Shown: one piece after another, positions 1 through 9,313 of the stretch
How positions within the stretch are numbered: the stretch's first letter is position 1
Layout of the letters: each line of letters begins with the position of its first letter
Assembly: GCA_963668325.1 (NCBI GenBank)
Contig: OY764222.1
Span: forward strand, 2,108,001-2,172,000
Length of the DNA stretch: 64,000 nucleotides
Origin: MPNP01 sp963668325
GTDB lineage: Bacteria > Pseudomonadota > Alphaproteobacteria > Rhodobacterales > Rhodobacteraceae
Direction of reading: 5' to 3'
The notes under the pieces: model-generated
Databases searched by the model: none
What the model was told of the DNA's origin: nothing
The model's input: the letters and a program-made list of their open reading frames with translations, nothing else
Made by a program: the position numbers and the translations under genes

Positions 1-474
1 GATGGTTATTTAGCAAGAAAACTGAACTTGGTTTCAGAATTGGGCAAGGTCCTAGATTCAATTGCGGATAAAATCATCGTCATTATCGCCTGGGTAATCG
101 TCCTTGCCTTTTTTGAGTTCAATTCTTGGATAATCCTCCCCATTGGGATTATCATTTTTCGAGAACTGTTTATTTCAGGCTTAAGGGAATATCTGGCGTC
201 AAAAAGCCTAAATCTAGGAGTAACCTTTTTAGCCAAGCTGAAAACCACCCTACAAATGATAACCATCTCCTTAATTTTTTTTACAGGAATTATCTTACAT
301 GGTGGAAATGTTCACCCTTCCTATTTATTAAGGCCAATTGGTGATTCGGAGATGCCACTGATTGAAGTGGTATGTATAGTTCTTATTTGGTTATCTGCGG
401 CACATACACTTTATACAGGGTGGGTGTATTTCAAAACCGCTCTGGGGTTAATTGGAACTGAGAACAATGGTTAA
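1..474 (+). CDS. pgsA: CDP-diacylglycerol-glycerol-3-phosphate 3-phosphatidyltransferase, 5' truncated
   Basis: This inner-membrane enzyme makes phosphatidylglycerophosphate from CDP-diacylglycerol and glycerol-3-phosphate, the committed step to phosphatidylglycerol. The frame is already open at base 1, so the N-terminus lies outside the window. The first visible residues contain the complete CDP-alcohol phosphatidyltransferase signature D-G-x2-A-R-x8-G-x3-D-x3-D (DGYLAR, then G, LD and AD), which fixes the family. Several hydrophobic membrane segments follow. The stop overlaps the start of moaD by 8 bases, suggesting cotranscription with the molybdopterin genes, an arrangement common in alphaproteobacteria. 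Confidence 0.93.
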   Translation, partial: DGYLARKLNLVSELGKVLDSIADKIIVIIAWVIVLAFFEFNSWIILPIGIIIFRELFISGLREYLASKSLNLGVTFLAKLKTTLQMITISLIFFTGIILHGGNVHPSYLLRPIGDSEMPLIEVVCIVLIWLSAAHTLYTGWVYFKTALGLIGTENNG

Positions 475-715
475 GGTATTGTATTTTTCCTGGATAAGGG
501 AACGAATTGGGGTATCTATGGAAACGATTGAATCCGATGCAACAAGGGTAAGCGAGTTAATACAGGAACTAAAATCCAAAGGAGAAAGGTACACTTTGGC
601 CTTTGCCAAGACCTCTACAATTTGTGTGGCAGTGGACCAGGAACTGGGTGATCTGAATTCTGATATTACCGGGGCTAGTGAGATTGCTTTCTTCCCGCCA
701 ATGACAGGAGGGTAG
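467..715 (+). CDS. moaD: Molybdopterin synthase small (sulfur carrier) subunit MoaD
   Basis: MoaD carries a C-terminal thiocarboxylate that donates sulfur to precursor Z (cPMP) in molybdopterin synthesis. The 82-residue product is ubiquitin-fold sized and ends in the required Gly-Gly (PPMTGG) directly before the stop. A TTG at 452 would extend it by five residues, but the ATG at 467 gives the normal N-terminus (MVKVLYFSWIRERIG). It overlaps pgsA by 8 bases and is followed by moaE after one base, so the pair is almost certainly cotranslated to give the MoaD2-MoaE2 synthase. Confidence 0.93.
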   Translation: MVKVLYFSWIRERIGVSMETIESDATRVSELIQELKSKGERYTLAFAKTSTICVAVDQELGDLNSDITGASEIAFFPPMTGG

Positions 716-716
716 G

Positions 717-1163
717 GTGAAAATATCCGTGCAGGATAAACCATTTTCCTTGGCAAAAGAATTGGCAAAATTTTCAACCCAGAACGAAGGGGCTGGGGCA
801 ATCGTCAATTTTGTCGGAAAAGTTCGAAGCGATACAGAAAACCCCCTAAGCCATATGTTAATTGAGCATTATGCTGGTATGACTGATAAAGCCATCAGGC
901 AATTTGTCGAAGAAGCTCTTAGCCGATGGAAATTAATTGATTGCCTTGTTATCCACAGATTTGGCAAATTAAGGCCCGGCGAGGAAATTGTTTTGGTTGC
1001 CACGTCGTCAAGACACAGAATTGAAGCCTTTGAGGCGGCCGAATTCCTTATGGATTATTTGAAATCTAGAGCACCATTTTGGAAGAAGGAGGTTTCAAAA
1101 AAGGGAGAGCAATGGGTTCAAAATAAGGAAGCTGATGAGGTCTCATTAGAAAAATGGGGTTAA
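717..1163 (+). CDS. moaE: Molybdopterin synthase catalytic subunit MoaE
   Basis: MoaE is the large subunit of molybdopterin synthase and inserts the dithiolene sulfurs delivered by MoaD. The 148-residue protein has the family's expected length and conserved blocks: GAIVNFVGKVR near the N-terminus, the SRHR-EAF segment that lines the active site, and APFWKKE with the catalytic lysine. It starts with GTG one base after the moaD stop. Together with moaB at 13.1 kb this shows that the organism makes molybdenum cofactor. Confidence 0.95.
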   Translation: MKISVQDKPFSLAKELAKFSTQNEGAGAIVNFVGKVRSDTENPLSHMLIEHYAGMTDKAIRQFVEEALSRWKLIDCLVIHRFGKLRPGEEIVLVATSSRHRIEAFEAAEFLMDYLKSRAPFWKKEVSKKGEQWVQNKEADEVSLEKWG

Positions 1164-1222
1164 TACGGAAAATCAGTCTCTAAGGCCATTCGATTGAAGA
1201 CGAAGAACATAGGAACCCGGAA

Positions 1223-1678
1223 ATGCCATCGGAAAAATTTACGGCCAGAGCACAGATTCTCATCCACAAACCAAGGGTCGAGGTATTCAATGCCTTTATT
1301 GATCCTGTTACCATGAGCAAGTTTTGGTTTAGGAGAAACGATCAGGGCTTGCGTGAAGGCCAGACAATGTTTTGGTACGTAGGTGAAGCAACCGATGTAC
1401 CCGAAATTGAAGTTTATGTAAAGTCCATTGTCCCACCTTCTCAAATCATTATTGAGTGGGGACACGATAACCAGTTTACTACAGTATCATGGGCTTTGGA
1501 TGAACATAATCCAGATGAAACTCGCCTTGTGATTGAGGAGTCTGGGTTCACCGGATCAAGGGAAGAGGTTGTTTCGCAAGCACTGGATTCAACCAGTGGC
1601 TTCAACCAGGTTATCGTTGCGTTAAAGGCCCTTCTCGAACATAACGTGATAATTAATGTCGTTAAAGACCATATTTAG
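1223..1678 (+). CDS. SRPBCC / AHSA1-like START-fold protein
   Basis: A 151-residue protein that looks like the Activator of Hsp90 ATPase homolog 1-like (AHSA1) branch of the SRPBCC superfamily. The N-terminal beta-strand with the pattern I-x-K-P-x-x-V-F-x-A-F-x-D-P and the W-F segment after it (SKFWFRR) are typical, as is the C-terminal amphipathic helix. These proteins form a hydrophobic cavity; the ligand or client here cannot be told. It stands alone downstream of moaE and converges with the YejA-like gene. Confidence 0.75.
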   Translation: MPSEKFTARAQILIHKPRVEVFNAFIDPVTMSKFWFRRNDQGLREGQTMFWYVGEATDVPEIEVYVKSIVPPSQIIIEWGHDNQFTTVSWALDEHNPDETRLVIEESGFTGSREEVVSQALDSTSGFNQVIVALKALLEHNVIINVVKDHI

Positions 1679-1731
1679 CAGCATCCCCAAGAAATATTAC
1701 CAATACACAAGTAACCATCAAGTTGATCAAT

Positions 1732-3633
1732 TTATTCGGTTTGGTTGTAACTTTTTGCCTTATCTTCATCATACCACCAGAGGGACAATTCTCCGAGTTC
1801 ATATGGAGGTAAATTGTCTGGATAGGAATAATAATTCCGATAGGCAACTTTATGCGTACCCGAATACCAGGCCGGAACCCAAATATGTAAAGCCCGCAAG
1901 ACTCTGTCCATGGCCTTTACTGCAACCGTCAGCTCATCTCGGGTCTTTGCTCTCTCAATTGCATCTAACAGTGCATCTATGGCTGGGTTGGCTACCCCAG
2001 AGATGTTATAGCTCCCTGGTAATTCTGCACTAGCCGATCCAAAAATTGATCGCATCTCGGGTCCAGGTGTCAGGGAAAAGGAATATCTCCGTGACGTTAT
2101 GTCGAAATCAAAATTTTTCTCCAAAAGCTGGATTTGAGCCGGGTCCGGAGAAAACAAGGAGGCTTCAATTCCCAGTGCATTCAGGTTTTCAATAAAGGGA
2201 GTAAGAATACGAGATGAGGATTCACCGGAAGACAAAAATTTGATTTCAAGCTTTTCGCCCTTGGCATTTATCCTCTGCCCTTCCTCAAGAATCCAACCGG
2301 CCTCATCCAGCAATGCACTTGCCTTTCGTAAAATCCTACGATCAGCAAGTTTATCAGGGTTGGATTGAGGTGGTGAGTAGGCGATCTCGGTGAAAACTGT
2401 AGCAGGAATTTGTCCCCGAAGGGGATTCAAAAGTTCAAGTTCCTCGTCGGTCGGTAAGCCGACAGCCTGTAGGCTGGAATTCTCCCAAAAACTGTCAGTA
2501 CGTTGATAAGCTCCGAAAAAAAGCGTTTTGTTGGACCATTCAAAATTAAACGCCAGGGCAATTGCCTCACGTACTCGGGGGTCTGAAAATATCTCTCGCC
2601 GAAGGTTAAGCCAATAACCTTGGGCACCAGAAGGTTGACCATCGGGGATAACATCCCGTACTATCCGGCCACTTTCTATTTCAGGAAAATTGTAACCTGT
2701 TGCCCAGAGTTTTGAGTAATATTCAACCCGGAGGTCGTAATCTCCACCCTTGAAACCCTCAAAGGCAGTAGTGTAGTCTGCATAATAGACTAAATTGATG
2801 GTATCAAAGTTGTATCTCCCCTTGTTGACGGGTAAATTGGCTGCCCAATAATCATCCCGACGGCTAAACAAGGCAAATTGCCCTGCCTCGGCCCTCTCAA
2901 CGACATATGGACCGGATGCCACAATCGGATCCAGGGAAGATTCGTTAAAATCCCGATTGTCAAAATGGGCTTTAGAAAAAACTGGTAATGACCCAGCTAT
3001 CGAGGGGAGGTCTCGTGTTTGGCTGCCTTCCATGAAGGTAAACTTGACTCTGGAATTACTTAGGGCTTCGGCCTGTTCAATATTTTCATAGCTAATCCGA
3101 TAAGTAGGATTTCCATGTGCCTTTAGAGTTTCAAAAGAGTATACTACGTCTTCGGCTGTTACTGGGCTACCATCAGAAAATCGAGCTTCTTTCCGAAGGT
3201 CAAATATAACCCAATTCCGGCTGGGGAAGGGATAGGTGATTGATTCTGCCAGGAGGCCATATCTGGAATCCGGCTCGTCGTCAGATTCTGCCATCAAGGT
3301 ATCAAAGGTTAAATCCAGGTAATCCAGACGATTGCCTTTGACAATAAAGGGATTTAAACTGTCAAACGTACCAAACCCCCACACTGACATGTTTCCGCCC
3401 TTAGGAGCATTTGCATTTACATAGTCAAAATGCTCAAAAGATTCTGGGTATTTGAGGTCACCAAATACCGAAATTCCATGCGAGGTAATGATAGTGTCTT
3501 CGGAACCAGTTGCTGCTAATGGATGGGAAATGCTCAAACTGAGCGCTAACAATGCGCAACCAAGTTTCAGGCAATAGTTATGGTTCAGCGTAGGAATACG
3601 CATGAAAGTGTTAATAAGGCTTCGATGTTTCAT
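1732..3633 (-). CDS. Periplasmic oligopeptide-type binding protein, YejA-like paralogue
   Basis: A 633-residue family 5 extracellular solute-binding protein of the YejA type, which delivers peptides or related compounds to an ABC importer. A long N-terminal leader contains a hydrophobic signal segment ending near LAATGSED. The mature protein opens with SHGISVFGDLKYP and F-DYVNANAPKGG, blocks also seen in the YejA at 50.1-51.9 kb. Late YejA blocks are also shared (DPAQIQ, ANPAID, WYSGTHKVAY, PPYELG). No permease or ATPase gene adjoins it, so it may feed the YejBEF complex encoded at 46.3-50.0 kb with a second substrate. Substrate is unknown. Confidence 0.88.
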   Translation of the reverse strand: MKHRSLINTFMRIPTLNHNYCLKLGCALLALSLSISHPLAATGSEDTIITSHGISVFGDLKYPESFEHFDYVNANAPKGGNMSVWGFGTFDSLNPFIVKGNRLDYLDLTFDTLMAESDDEPDSRYGLLAESITYPFPSRNWVIFDLRKEARFSDGSPVTAEDVVYSFETLKAHGNPTYRISYENIEQAEALSNSRVKFTFMEGSQTRDLPSIAGSLPVFSKAHFDNRDFNESSLDPIVASGPYVVERAEAGQFALFSRRDDYWAANLPVNKGRYNFDTINLVYYADYTTAFEGFKGGDYDLRVEYYSKLWATGYNFPEIESGRIVRDVIPDGQPSGAQGYWLNLRREIFSDPRVREAIALAFNFEWSNKTLFFGAYQRTDSFWENSSLQAVGLPTDEELELLNPLRGQIPATVFTEIAYSPPQSNPDKLADRRILRKASALLDEAGWILEEGQRINAKGEKLEIKFLSSGESSSRILTPFIENLNALGIEASLFSPDPAQIQLLEKNFDFDITSRRYSFSLTPGPEMRSIFGSASAELPGSYNISGVANPAIDALLDAIERAKTRDELTVAVKAMDRVLRALHIWVPAWYSGTHKVAYRNYYSYPDNLPPYELGELSLWWYDEDKAKSYNQTE

Positions 3634-3754
3634 TGCATCCTCGACTGATACTTACTTAGATTGGCGCTATATTTGATTGTGAACTGTTCAAAGGATTTCT
3701 TATTCTATTTTTCAGAGGGTATATCTCCCAAGTAAATTTTTGGTGAAGGTAATT

Positions 3755-4087
3755 CTAATTTTCCTGTGATTTACCTTCCCTTAACTGCTGTTCCAGGTAA
3801 AAAATCTTATCTTGGTAATTTCGGTGAGTTTTCAAAAAGTCGTTGTTTTCCTCTTTAAGCCTGTTAATTTCTTCCTGCCATCGTTCTTCTTGCTGGTTAT
3901 AATGATCTACCAGCTCATTGTTTTTATGGAGAGTTTGGTACAGTTCATGGTTAATTTCCTTGATGAGTTTGTCATCTCCTGATCTATTACCAAAAAAATA
4001 GGCATAAATGACCGATCCAAACCATCCCAAACAGAACATCAATCCCAAAATAAGGGATAAAATTATAATCAATTCAAATCGTTCCAT
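3755..4087 (-). CDS. Small single-pass membrane protein with coiled coil
   Basis: Not recognised. The 110-residue product has one N-terminal transmembrane segment (about residues 6-31) followed by a charged region rich in Glu, Lys, Gln and Asn with heptad-like spacing of Leu and Ile (about residues 40-105), indicating a cytoplasmic coiled coil. It lies 62 bases downstream of the OmpA-like gene on the same strand and may be the last gene of the ubiA-ompA-like transcript. It could be a scaffold for its neighbour, but that is only inferred from position. Confidence 0.6.
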   Translation of the reverse strand: MERFELIIILSLILGLMFCLGWFGSVIYAYFFGNRSGDDKLIKEINHELYQTLHKNNELVDHYNQQEERWQEEINRLKEENNDFLKTHRNYQDKIFYLEQQLREGKSQEN

Positions 4088-4149
4088 AATATTTCAGTTG
4101 ATAATGAAATTACTTCTTGGCGAGGGATGCATTATTCCTATACCGGCCT

Positions 4150-6021
4150 CTAATTTTCCTGATCAGTTGCAAGAAGGTTGATTACTATCCTCCGATTCAA
4201 TTCGCGCCCGGCTTTAGTTCTATTACTAGCAATTGGATTACTTTCTCCATAGCCTTTGGCCACAATATTGCCAGTTGGTACCCCCTCGAGTTCCAAGGCA
4301 AAAAGAACAGCCTCTGCCCGTTTAGAACTAAGCTCTAGGTTCATTTTTTCCCTACCTTGATTATCAGTGTGTCCACCTATTTCCCAAGGCAAATGGCTAC
4401 AATTTCGTATAATTTTTGCGAGTTCAACAATAATGTCCCTGGTCTGATTGTTTATTTCTATGGAGCCAGAATCAAAAGTAATTTTTTTATCTGATAATAC
4501 CTGCTCAACACCGGTCTCACATTGCTCGGTTGAAAGGAGTTTTTCAAGGAGGATATTCTTATCCACCTCAATATCGAGAACATAGTCTTCGATACTAAAT
4601 TCAGAATTTAGATACTGGACTAAAGCATCGCGACTAGCTTCAGTTGAAACTTTCCCAGTAAGATAAATTCCCTCTTCAGGGAAAACCAAATCACCTGAAT
4701 CCAGGTACACAAGGGATTTTATCCCATTAGTTATCAAATTCAAATCCGATAAGTCACTACTCTGCTTTATTTCGGTGAAATCATCAATCTCATCTTGTAA
4801 TAAATACAAAGAAATAATCTCAAAGATCAAAGATTTGATTGAATTATCTGGGATCGTTCCAAAAATGGTGATCTTGTTATTTACATCTTTGGAAATTCTA
4901 AGAAATTCCGGGTTTATCGCATCTGATGAGTCAGTTTTGCTAAGAATTTGAACATTAAAGTCTTCTCCCGGGAAATTGTTAAGAGTCTCTTCCAAGGCTA
5001 TGCGTTCCTGATCAGGTAAATCGGTTTCACTCAAAATATAAACCGATAAATCAGAGACTCTAAGAAAAACCGGGTTTGTATCCGATAAGTGTTTAAGTAA
5101 TTGAACAATTAAATCACTCCAACCCACGAAGGGTGTTCCAAGGGAGATTTGACAGGAAAATTGCTGATTTGGACTTATACTTGATAATATCGAATAAATT
5201 CTATTTTGACTTTCCTTATCTTCAACATGACAGTATTCCAGGTGAGAATTTTCATTATCAAGAAAGATCCCAAATTTATAAGGCTTGACAAGAGGTAGAG
5301 GGAAAGTAAGGTTGATGTTCAAATCTACTGTGTCAGGTTTTTCAGCCTGTAATTGGATTGAAATTAAATCCACCTGGTCTTGAGAGGCTAGGTGGGATGT
5401 AACACTTACGGACTGGCCAACTATACTAACCACCCCGTCAGGTACTTGACTAAACACTTTTGTTCCAAACTCGACTACCGAATTGAACTCAGGTGATTCG
5501 TTATCAGTTTTCAGGGTACTGAAATCTTTTATCGTTTTTCCGGGCTGTAGACCTTTCAACAGGTCGAGAGTTGTTGACCTTTGATCCTGGTTTGAAAAGG
5601 AACCAAAAATAAATACTGCATCATTCTTGGCATACAGCTGAAGGTCCAAAGATTGTTTGGGTGTATAGGAGGTTTCGGGTTCTTGAATATTGTTGATAAT
5701 TCCATCAGGATCAAAATTAAGGTTTGCCAACGATATTACACCCAAGTAATCGATTTGATTGGGCGGATTCCCTGAAAGTTCTACTTTTGTCCCATTTGAC
5801 TTGACTTCCAGCCATTCAAACGAAAAATCCTTAGTGAGATTCTGAAATTTGGTTAAGGTCCGATATTCGATATACGATACGGTGAGGTAGGTAAACCCAG
5901 ACATTGCTATCAGGACAATAGTCGCAAGCAATAGAAGAAATCTATTTTGGTTTTTGAAAACCCAGTTTTCAGAAAATTTTTCCAGGCTTAAATCTGAAGG
6001 AAAAGTGAGGATTGTTTTCAT
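4150..6021 (-). CDS. Membrane-anchored protein with C-terminal OmpA peptidoglycan-binding domain
   Basis: A 623-residue protein with one transmembrane helix near residues 28-50, a long periplasmic region (about 55-500) and a C-terminal OmpA-like domain (about 510-620). That domain carries FDSGSIEIN, the GHTDNQG motif and the N-L-x-L-S-x-x-R-A segment, ending with GYGESNPIASN and RR-IVINL, the hallmark of non-covalent peptidoglycan binding. The middle region has repeated units with shared motifs such as IFGSFSN, IFGTIPD and TGKVSTE, which resembles the repeats of ArfA/BON-type proteins. Its start overlaps the ubiA stop by 4 bases (ATGA), indicating translational coupling. Role is probably envelope integrity; the exact function is unknown. 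Confidence 0.75.
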   Translation of the reverse strand: MKTILTFPSDLSLEKFSENWVFKNQNRFLLLLATIVLIAMSGFTYLTVSYIEYRTLTKFQNLTKDFSFEWLEVKSNGTKVELSGNPPNQIDYLGVISLANLNFDPDGIINNIQEPETSYTPKQSLDLQLYAKNDAVFIFGSFSNQDQRSTTLDLLKGLQPGKTIKDFSTLKTDNESPEFNSVVEFGTKVFSQVPDGVVSIVGQSVSVTSHLASQDQVDLISIQLQAEKPDTVDLNINLTFPLPLVKPYKFGIFLDNENSHLEYCHVEDKESQNRIYSILSSISPNQQFSCQISLGTPFVGWSDLIVQLLKHLSDTNPVFLRVSDLSVYILSETDLPDQERIALEETLNNFPGEDFNVQILSKTDSSDAINPEFLRISKDVNNKITIFGTIPDNSIKSLIFEIISLYLLQDEIDDFTEIKQSSDLSDLNLITNGIKSLVYLDSGDLVFPEEGIYLTGKVSTEASRDALVQYLNSEFSIEDYVLDIEVDKNILLEKLLSTEQCETGVEQVLSDKKITFDSGSIEINNQTRDIIVELAKIIRNCSHLPWEIGGHTDNQGREKMNLELSSKRAEAVLFALELEGVPTGNIVAKGYGESNPIASNRTKAGRELNRRIVINLLATDQEN

Positions 6022-6971
6022 AAAAATGAGGTTATTAATAAGCCAGCAACAATTATCAATCCAGCATCTTTATTTGCACGAAATAGGATCAAACAAACTT
6101 CAGGTGAGTCTAAATCCAACCTTTTTACCTGCCATCCCAAATGACAACCAAAGAGGATAATGGAAATTATCGCAACAGTTATCTTTGAAAACCCTCCATC
6201 AACGATTAATCCCATACCGACAGCACCAGTTAAAAACATTACAGTTCCGATCAAGAAACAAATTAACCATCCCTTGGTGGTTCTTCCAAATAACAATCCT
6301 GTTGATTTTATACCAGTAAGCTTGTCGTCCCTCGTATCTTGATGTGAATAAATAGTATCGTAGAACAGTGTCCAAAAAATTCCTGAGATGTATAACAAAA
6401 GTGCTGGTAATCCCAAGGAGCCCATATGAGCCGACCAGCCCAATAAAGCCCCCCAGTTAAATGCCAGCCCCAAGAAAAATTGAGGCCACCAGGTAAATCT
6501 CTTGGCAAATGGGTAAATTACTGCCGGTAAAATAGAGAGAATCCCAAGCAAAATGGAAAATGGGTTGAAAGTCAACAGGATGAGCCCGGCCAAAATTGCT
6601 TGGATAATTAGCCAAAAAAGGGCATTTTTACGAGATAACCTCCCTGATGGCAAAGGCCTTGATTTGGTTCTTGCAACCTTGGCATCCATTTTGTGGTCCA
6701 TGAGGTCGTTCCAGGTACATCCGGCCCCCCTCATGAGAATTGCCCCAATTCCAAAGGCCAAAAATAGCCAAATGTCATAAAGGGATATTTGTCGCGAAAA
6801 TGTAGTCGCCAGGAATAGCCCCCACCAGCAGGGGATTAACAAGAGCCAAGTTCCAATAGGGCGATCCCATCTGGCAATCTGCATGTAAGGAAGAGCCCAA
6901 CCAGGAGAGAATTTATATACCCAACTGTCTGCCTGGGCATCGGAAACTCTTTCCATTTCATACCTGGTCAT
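6018..6971 (-). CDS. ubiA: 4-hydroxybenzoate polyprenyltransferase
   Basis: UbiA attaches the polyprenyl tail to 4-hydroxybenzoate in ubiquinone synthesis in the inner membrane. The 317-residue protein has eight to nine hydrophobic segments and both aspartate-rich motifs: NDLMDHKMD in the first half and YSHQDTRDDKLTGIKS in the second, which bind the prenyl diphosphate through magnesium. The N-terminal motif WDRPIGTWLL is typical. It is divergent from rsmE with about 35 bases between the starts. Confidence 0.95.
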   Translation of the reverse strand: MTRYEMERVSDAQADSWVYKFSPGWALPYMQIARWDRPIGTWLLLIPCWWGLFLATTFSRQISLYDIWLFLAFGIGAILMRGAGCTWNDLMDHKMDAKVARTKSRPLPSGRLSRKNALFWLIIQAILAGLILLTFNPFSILLGILSILPAVIYPFAKRFTWWPQFFLGLAFNWGALLGWSAHMGSLGLPALLLYISGIFWTLFYDTIYSHQDTRDDKLTGIKSTGLLFGRTTKGWLICFLIGTVMFLTGAVGMGLIVDGGFSKITVAIISIILFGCHLGWQVKRLDLDSPEVCLILFRANKDAGLIIVAGLLITSFL

Positions 6972-7006
6972 TGGTAAATATTTTTCTCAAACCTAATATA
7001 TGAGCT

Positions 7007-7735
7007 ATGTCATTCCGAAAAAACAGGGCCAGACTATTTGTTGATTTTTCCCTCTCAAAAGGAAAAAGAGCCGAAATAATCGGTCAACAGTTTCATTACT
7101 TACGAAACGTATTACGAATAAGGACAAGCCAAACCGTTTCTCTTTTTAATGGTGTCGAAGGCGAATGGAAGGGAATAGTATCGGATGTTGGAACAAAAAA
7201 GATTGTAATTCATTGTGAAGAGCAAACAAAGAAACAAAATCACCCGCCTGATTTCTGGTATCTATTTGCACCCTTGAAGAAATCCCGGTTGGATTTTGCC
7301 GTGGAAAAGGTAACTGAGATAGGTGTCTCCAGAATTTTGCCAGTGGCCACTGAGTACACACAAATTACAAGGATTTCTCCCAAACGTCTTCAAGCGATTG
7401 CAATGGAGGCGACTGAACAATGTGGCGGTCTTATGGTACCAACGGTCGAACCGCTTAAATCTTTGACAGAGATCCTTAGCGGATGGCCGAAGGATAGAGT
7501 TTTGATCTATTGTGATGAACAGGCACCCTTCAAAAAGGAATTACCATCGGTTAAGGGCAAGACCAGGAAATTAGCCATTTTAATAGGCCCAGAGGGTGGT
7601 TTTTCACCAGAGGAGAGAGATTTGATTAGGTCCCTTGATCAATCATACGCCTTCTCTTTGGGCAAGCGAATTTTAAGAGCAGAAACTGCCGCTGTTGCCG
7701 CGTTTTCACTTATAAACTGGTATTTTGGCAATTGA
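7007..7735 (+). CDS. rsmE: 16S rRNA (uracil-1498-N3)-methyltransferase
   Basis: RsmE methylates U1498 of 16S rRNA using S-adenosylmethionine. The 242-residue product belongs to the SPOUT class and shows the family motifs LIGPEGGFSPEE and LGKRILRAETAAVAA near the C-terminus, which form the trefoil-knot SAM site. The N-terminal PUA-like domain (R-x-F-V-D at the start, H-x-x-V-L-R) is present. The divergent rsmE/ubiA pair is a common arrangement in alphaproteobacteria, and the gene is followed by gshA as in many members of the class. Confidence 0.95.
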   Translation: MSFRKNRARLFVDFSLSKGKRAEIIGQQFHYLRNVLRIRTSQTVSLFNGVEGEWKGIVSDVGTKKIVIHCEEQTKKQNHPPDFWYLFAPLKKSRLDFAVEKVTEIGVSRILPVATEYTQITRISPKRLQAIAMEATEQCGGLMVPTVEPLKSLTEILSGWPKDRVLIYCDEQAPFKKELPSVKGKTRKLAILIGPEGGFSPEERDLIRSLDQSYAFSLGKRILRAETAAVAAFSLINWYFGN

Positions 7736-7899
7736 TTTCATGGCCAGTGTTCGACCTCCAAAACCTTCTCCGCCCAAAAAGATATTTCTTTATGCCAATC
7801 CCAGTTGGTTTGATTTGTCAAAAAAAGATTTACTTTACACTTTCATATAAATGTGAGGTTCGTTTGTTAATCGTTACTCTATTCGGAGAAGTGAATTAA

Positions 7900-9270
7900 A
7901 TGTCCATTCCCCAGCAAGGCAACAAGGTAATTGAAAATTACCAGGACCTTGTCAAGTATCTCGAGGATGGGTGTAAGCCCAAAAGTCAATGGCGTATTGG
8001 CACAGAACACGAAAAATTTGGTTTTGTTCTTAAAGACAAAAGTCCCTTACCCTATCAAGGAGAATGCTCAATTCTATCGGTGTTGGAGGGTTTAAGAGAC
8101 GAGTTTGACTGGCAACCCGTTTACGAGGGAGAAAACCTGATTGGATTAAACAAGGGGGGAGCAAATATTTCCCTTGAGCCTGGTGGTCAAATCGAGCTTT
8201 CAGGTGCACCCTTGGAAACACTCCATGAAACCTGCGATGAAGTGAACAACCATTTAAAGGAGGTTCGTTCGATAGGTGACCGAATAGGTGCAGGATTTAT
8301 GGGCATAGGAGCAGCCCCTGAGTGGATGCATGAGCAAATGCCTGTATTGCCCAAGGGCAGATACCAACTGATGACCGACTATATGAGGAAGGTTGGTCAG
8401 TTGGGTGTTCAAATGATGTATAGAACTTGTACGGTCCAGGTCAATCTGGATTTCAGCTCTGAATCTGATATGATAAAGAAGCTGAGAGTTGCTCTGGCTC
8501 TGCAACCAATAGCAACTGCCTTTTTTGCGAATTCACCCTTTTTTGAAGGAAAGTTCACCAACCATTTGAGTTGGAGAAGTCGAGTTTGGCGAGATTTGGA
8601 TCCAGATAGAACAGGTATGCTGCCTTTTGTTTTTGATGAGGGGTTTGGTTTTGAAGCATGGGCAGAATATGCTTTGGATGTTCCCATGTATTTTGTTTTC
8701 AGGGACAACAAATACCTTGATGCCAGAGGATTGTCCTTTCGGGACTTTCTAAAGGGCAAGTTACCAATACTTCCGGGTGAACTCCCTTTGGATTCTGATT
8801 GGGGTGATCATTTGACGACCATATTTCCCGAAGCCAGAATCAAAAAATTTATTGAAATGAGAGGGGCTGATGGTGGTGCTTGGGGAAAACTATGTGCGCT
8901 TCCCGCCTTTTGGGTAGGGCTTCTTTATGATCAGAATGCCCTGGATGAAGCATGGGAGTTGGTAAAAGATTTCGATGACGAAACTCGGGAAGGGCTAAGG
9001 GTTGCAAGTTCTCGGCTTGGGTTTGAAGGTTGTGTAGGTGACATCAAAATACTGGATTTGGCTCGAAAGGTCCTTGTCATTGCTGATGAAGGGCTCAAGG
9101 CAAGAGCAAGATTTTCGTCTAATCAACAACTGGTGGATGAAAGGCATTTCCTAAACTCACTTTGGGATAGTTTGGATCTCAAAAAGACACCGGCAGAGGA
9201 GTTGCTTGAGAAATATAATGGCATTTGGCGGGGTAAGTTGGACCCAATTTATGAGGAATGCAGTTATTAG
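7900..9270 (+). CDS. gshA: Glutamate-cysteine ligase (plant/alphaproteobacterial type)
   Basis: Catalyses the ATP-dependent first step of glutathione synthesis. The 456-residue length and motifs match the class shared by alphaproteobacteria and plants: WRIGTEHEKFGF near the N-terminus, GGANISLEPGGQIELSGAP, and the MTDYMRKVG and TCTVQVNLDF blocks. It begins with ATG after an AGAAG-like ribosome site. No second glutathione gene is in this window. It converges with plsY with only 44 bases between. Confidence 0.95.
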   Translation: MSIPQQGNKVIENYQDLVKYLEDGCKPKSQWRIGTEHEKFGFVLKDKSPLPYQGECSILSVLEGLRDEFDWQPVYEGENLIGLNKGGANISLEPGGQIELSGAPLETLHETCDEVNNHLKEVRSIGDRIGAGFMGIGAAPEWMHEQMPVLPKGRYQLMTDYMRKVGQLGVQMMYRTCTVQVNLDFSSESDMIKKLRVALALQPIATAFFANSPFFEGKFTNHLSWRSRVWRDLDPDRTGMLPFVFDEGFGFEAWAEYALDVPMYFVFRDNKYLDARGLSFRDFLKGKLPILPGELPLDSDWGDHLTTIFPEARIKKFIEMRGADGGAWGKLCALPAFWVGLLYDQNALDEAWELVKDFDDETREGLRVASSRLGFEGCVGDIKILDLARKVLVIADEGLKARARFSSNQQLVDERHFLNSLWDSLDLKKTPAEELLEKYNGIWRGKLDPIYEECSY

Positions 9271-9313
9271 GTCTTGGTCGCCATTAGTATTACTCTCTAT
9301 CCAAAAGCCTTTT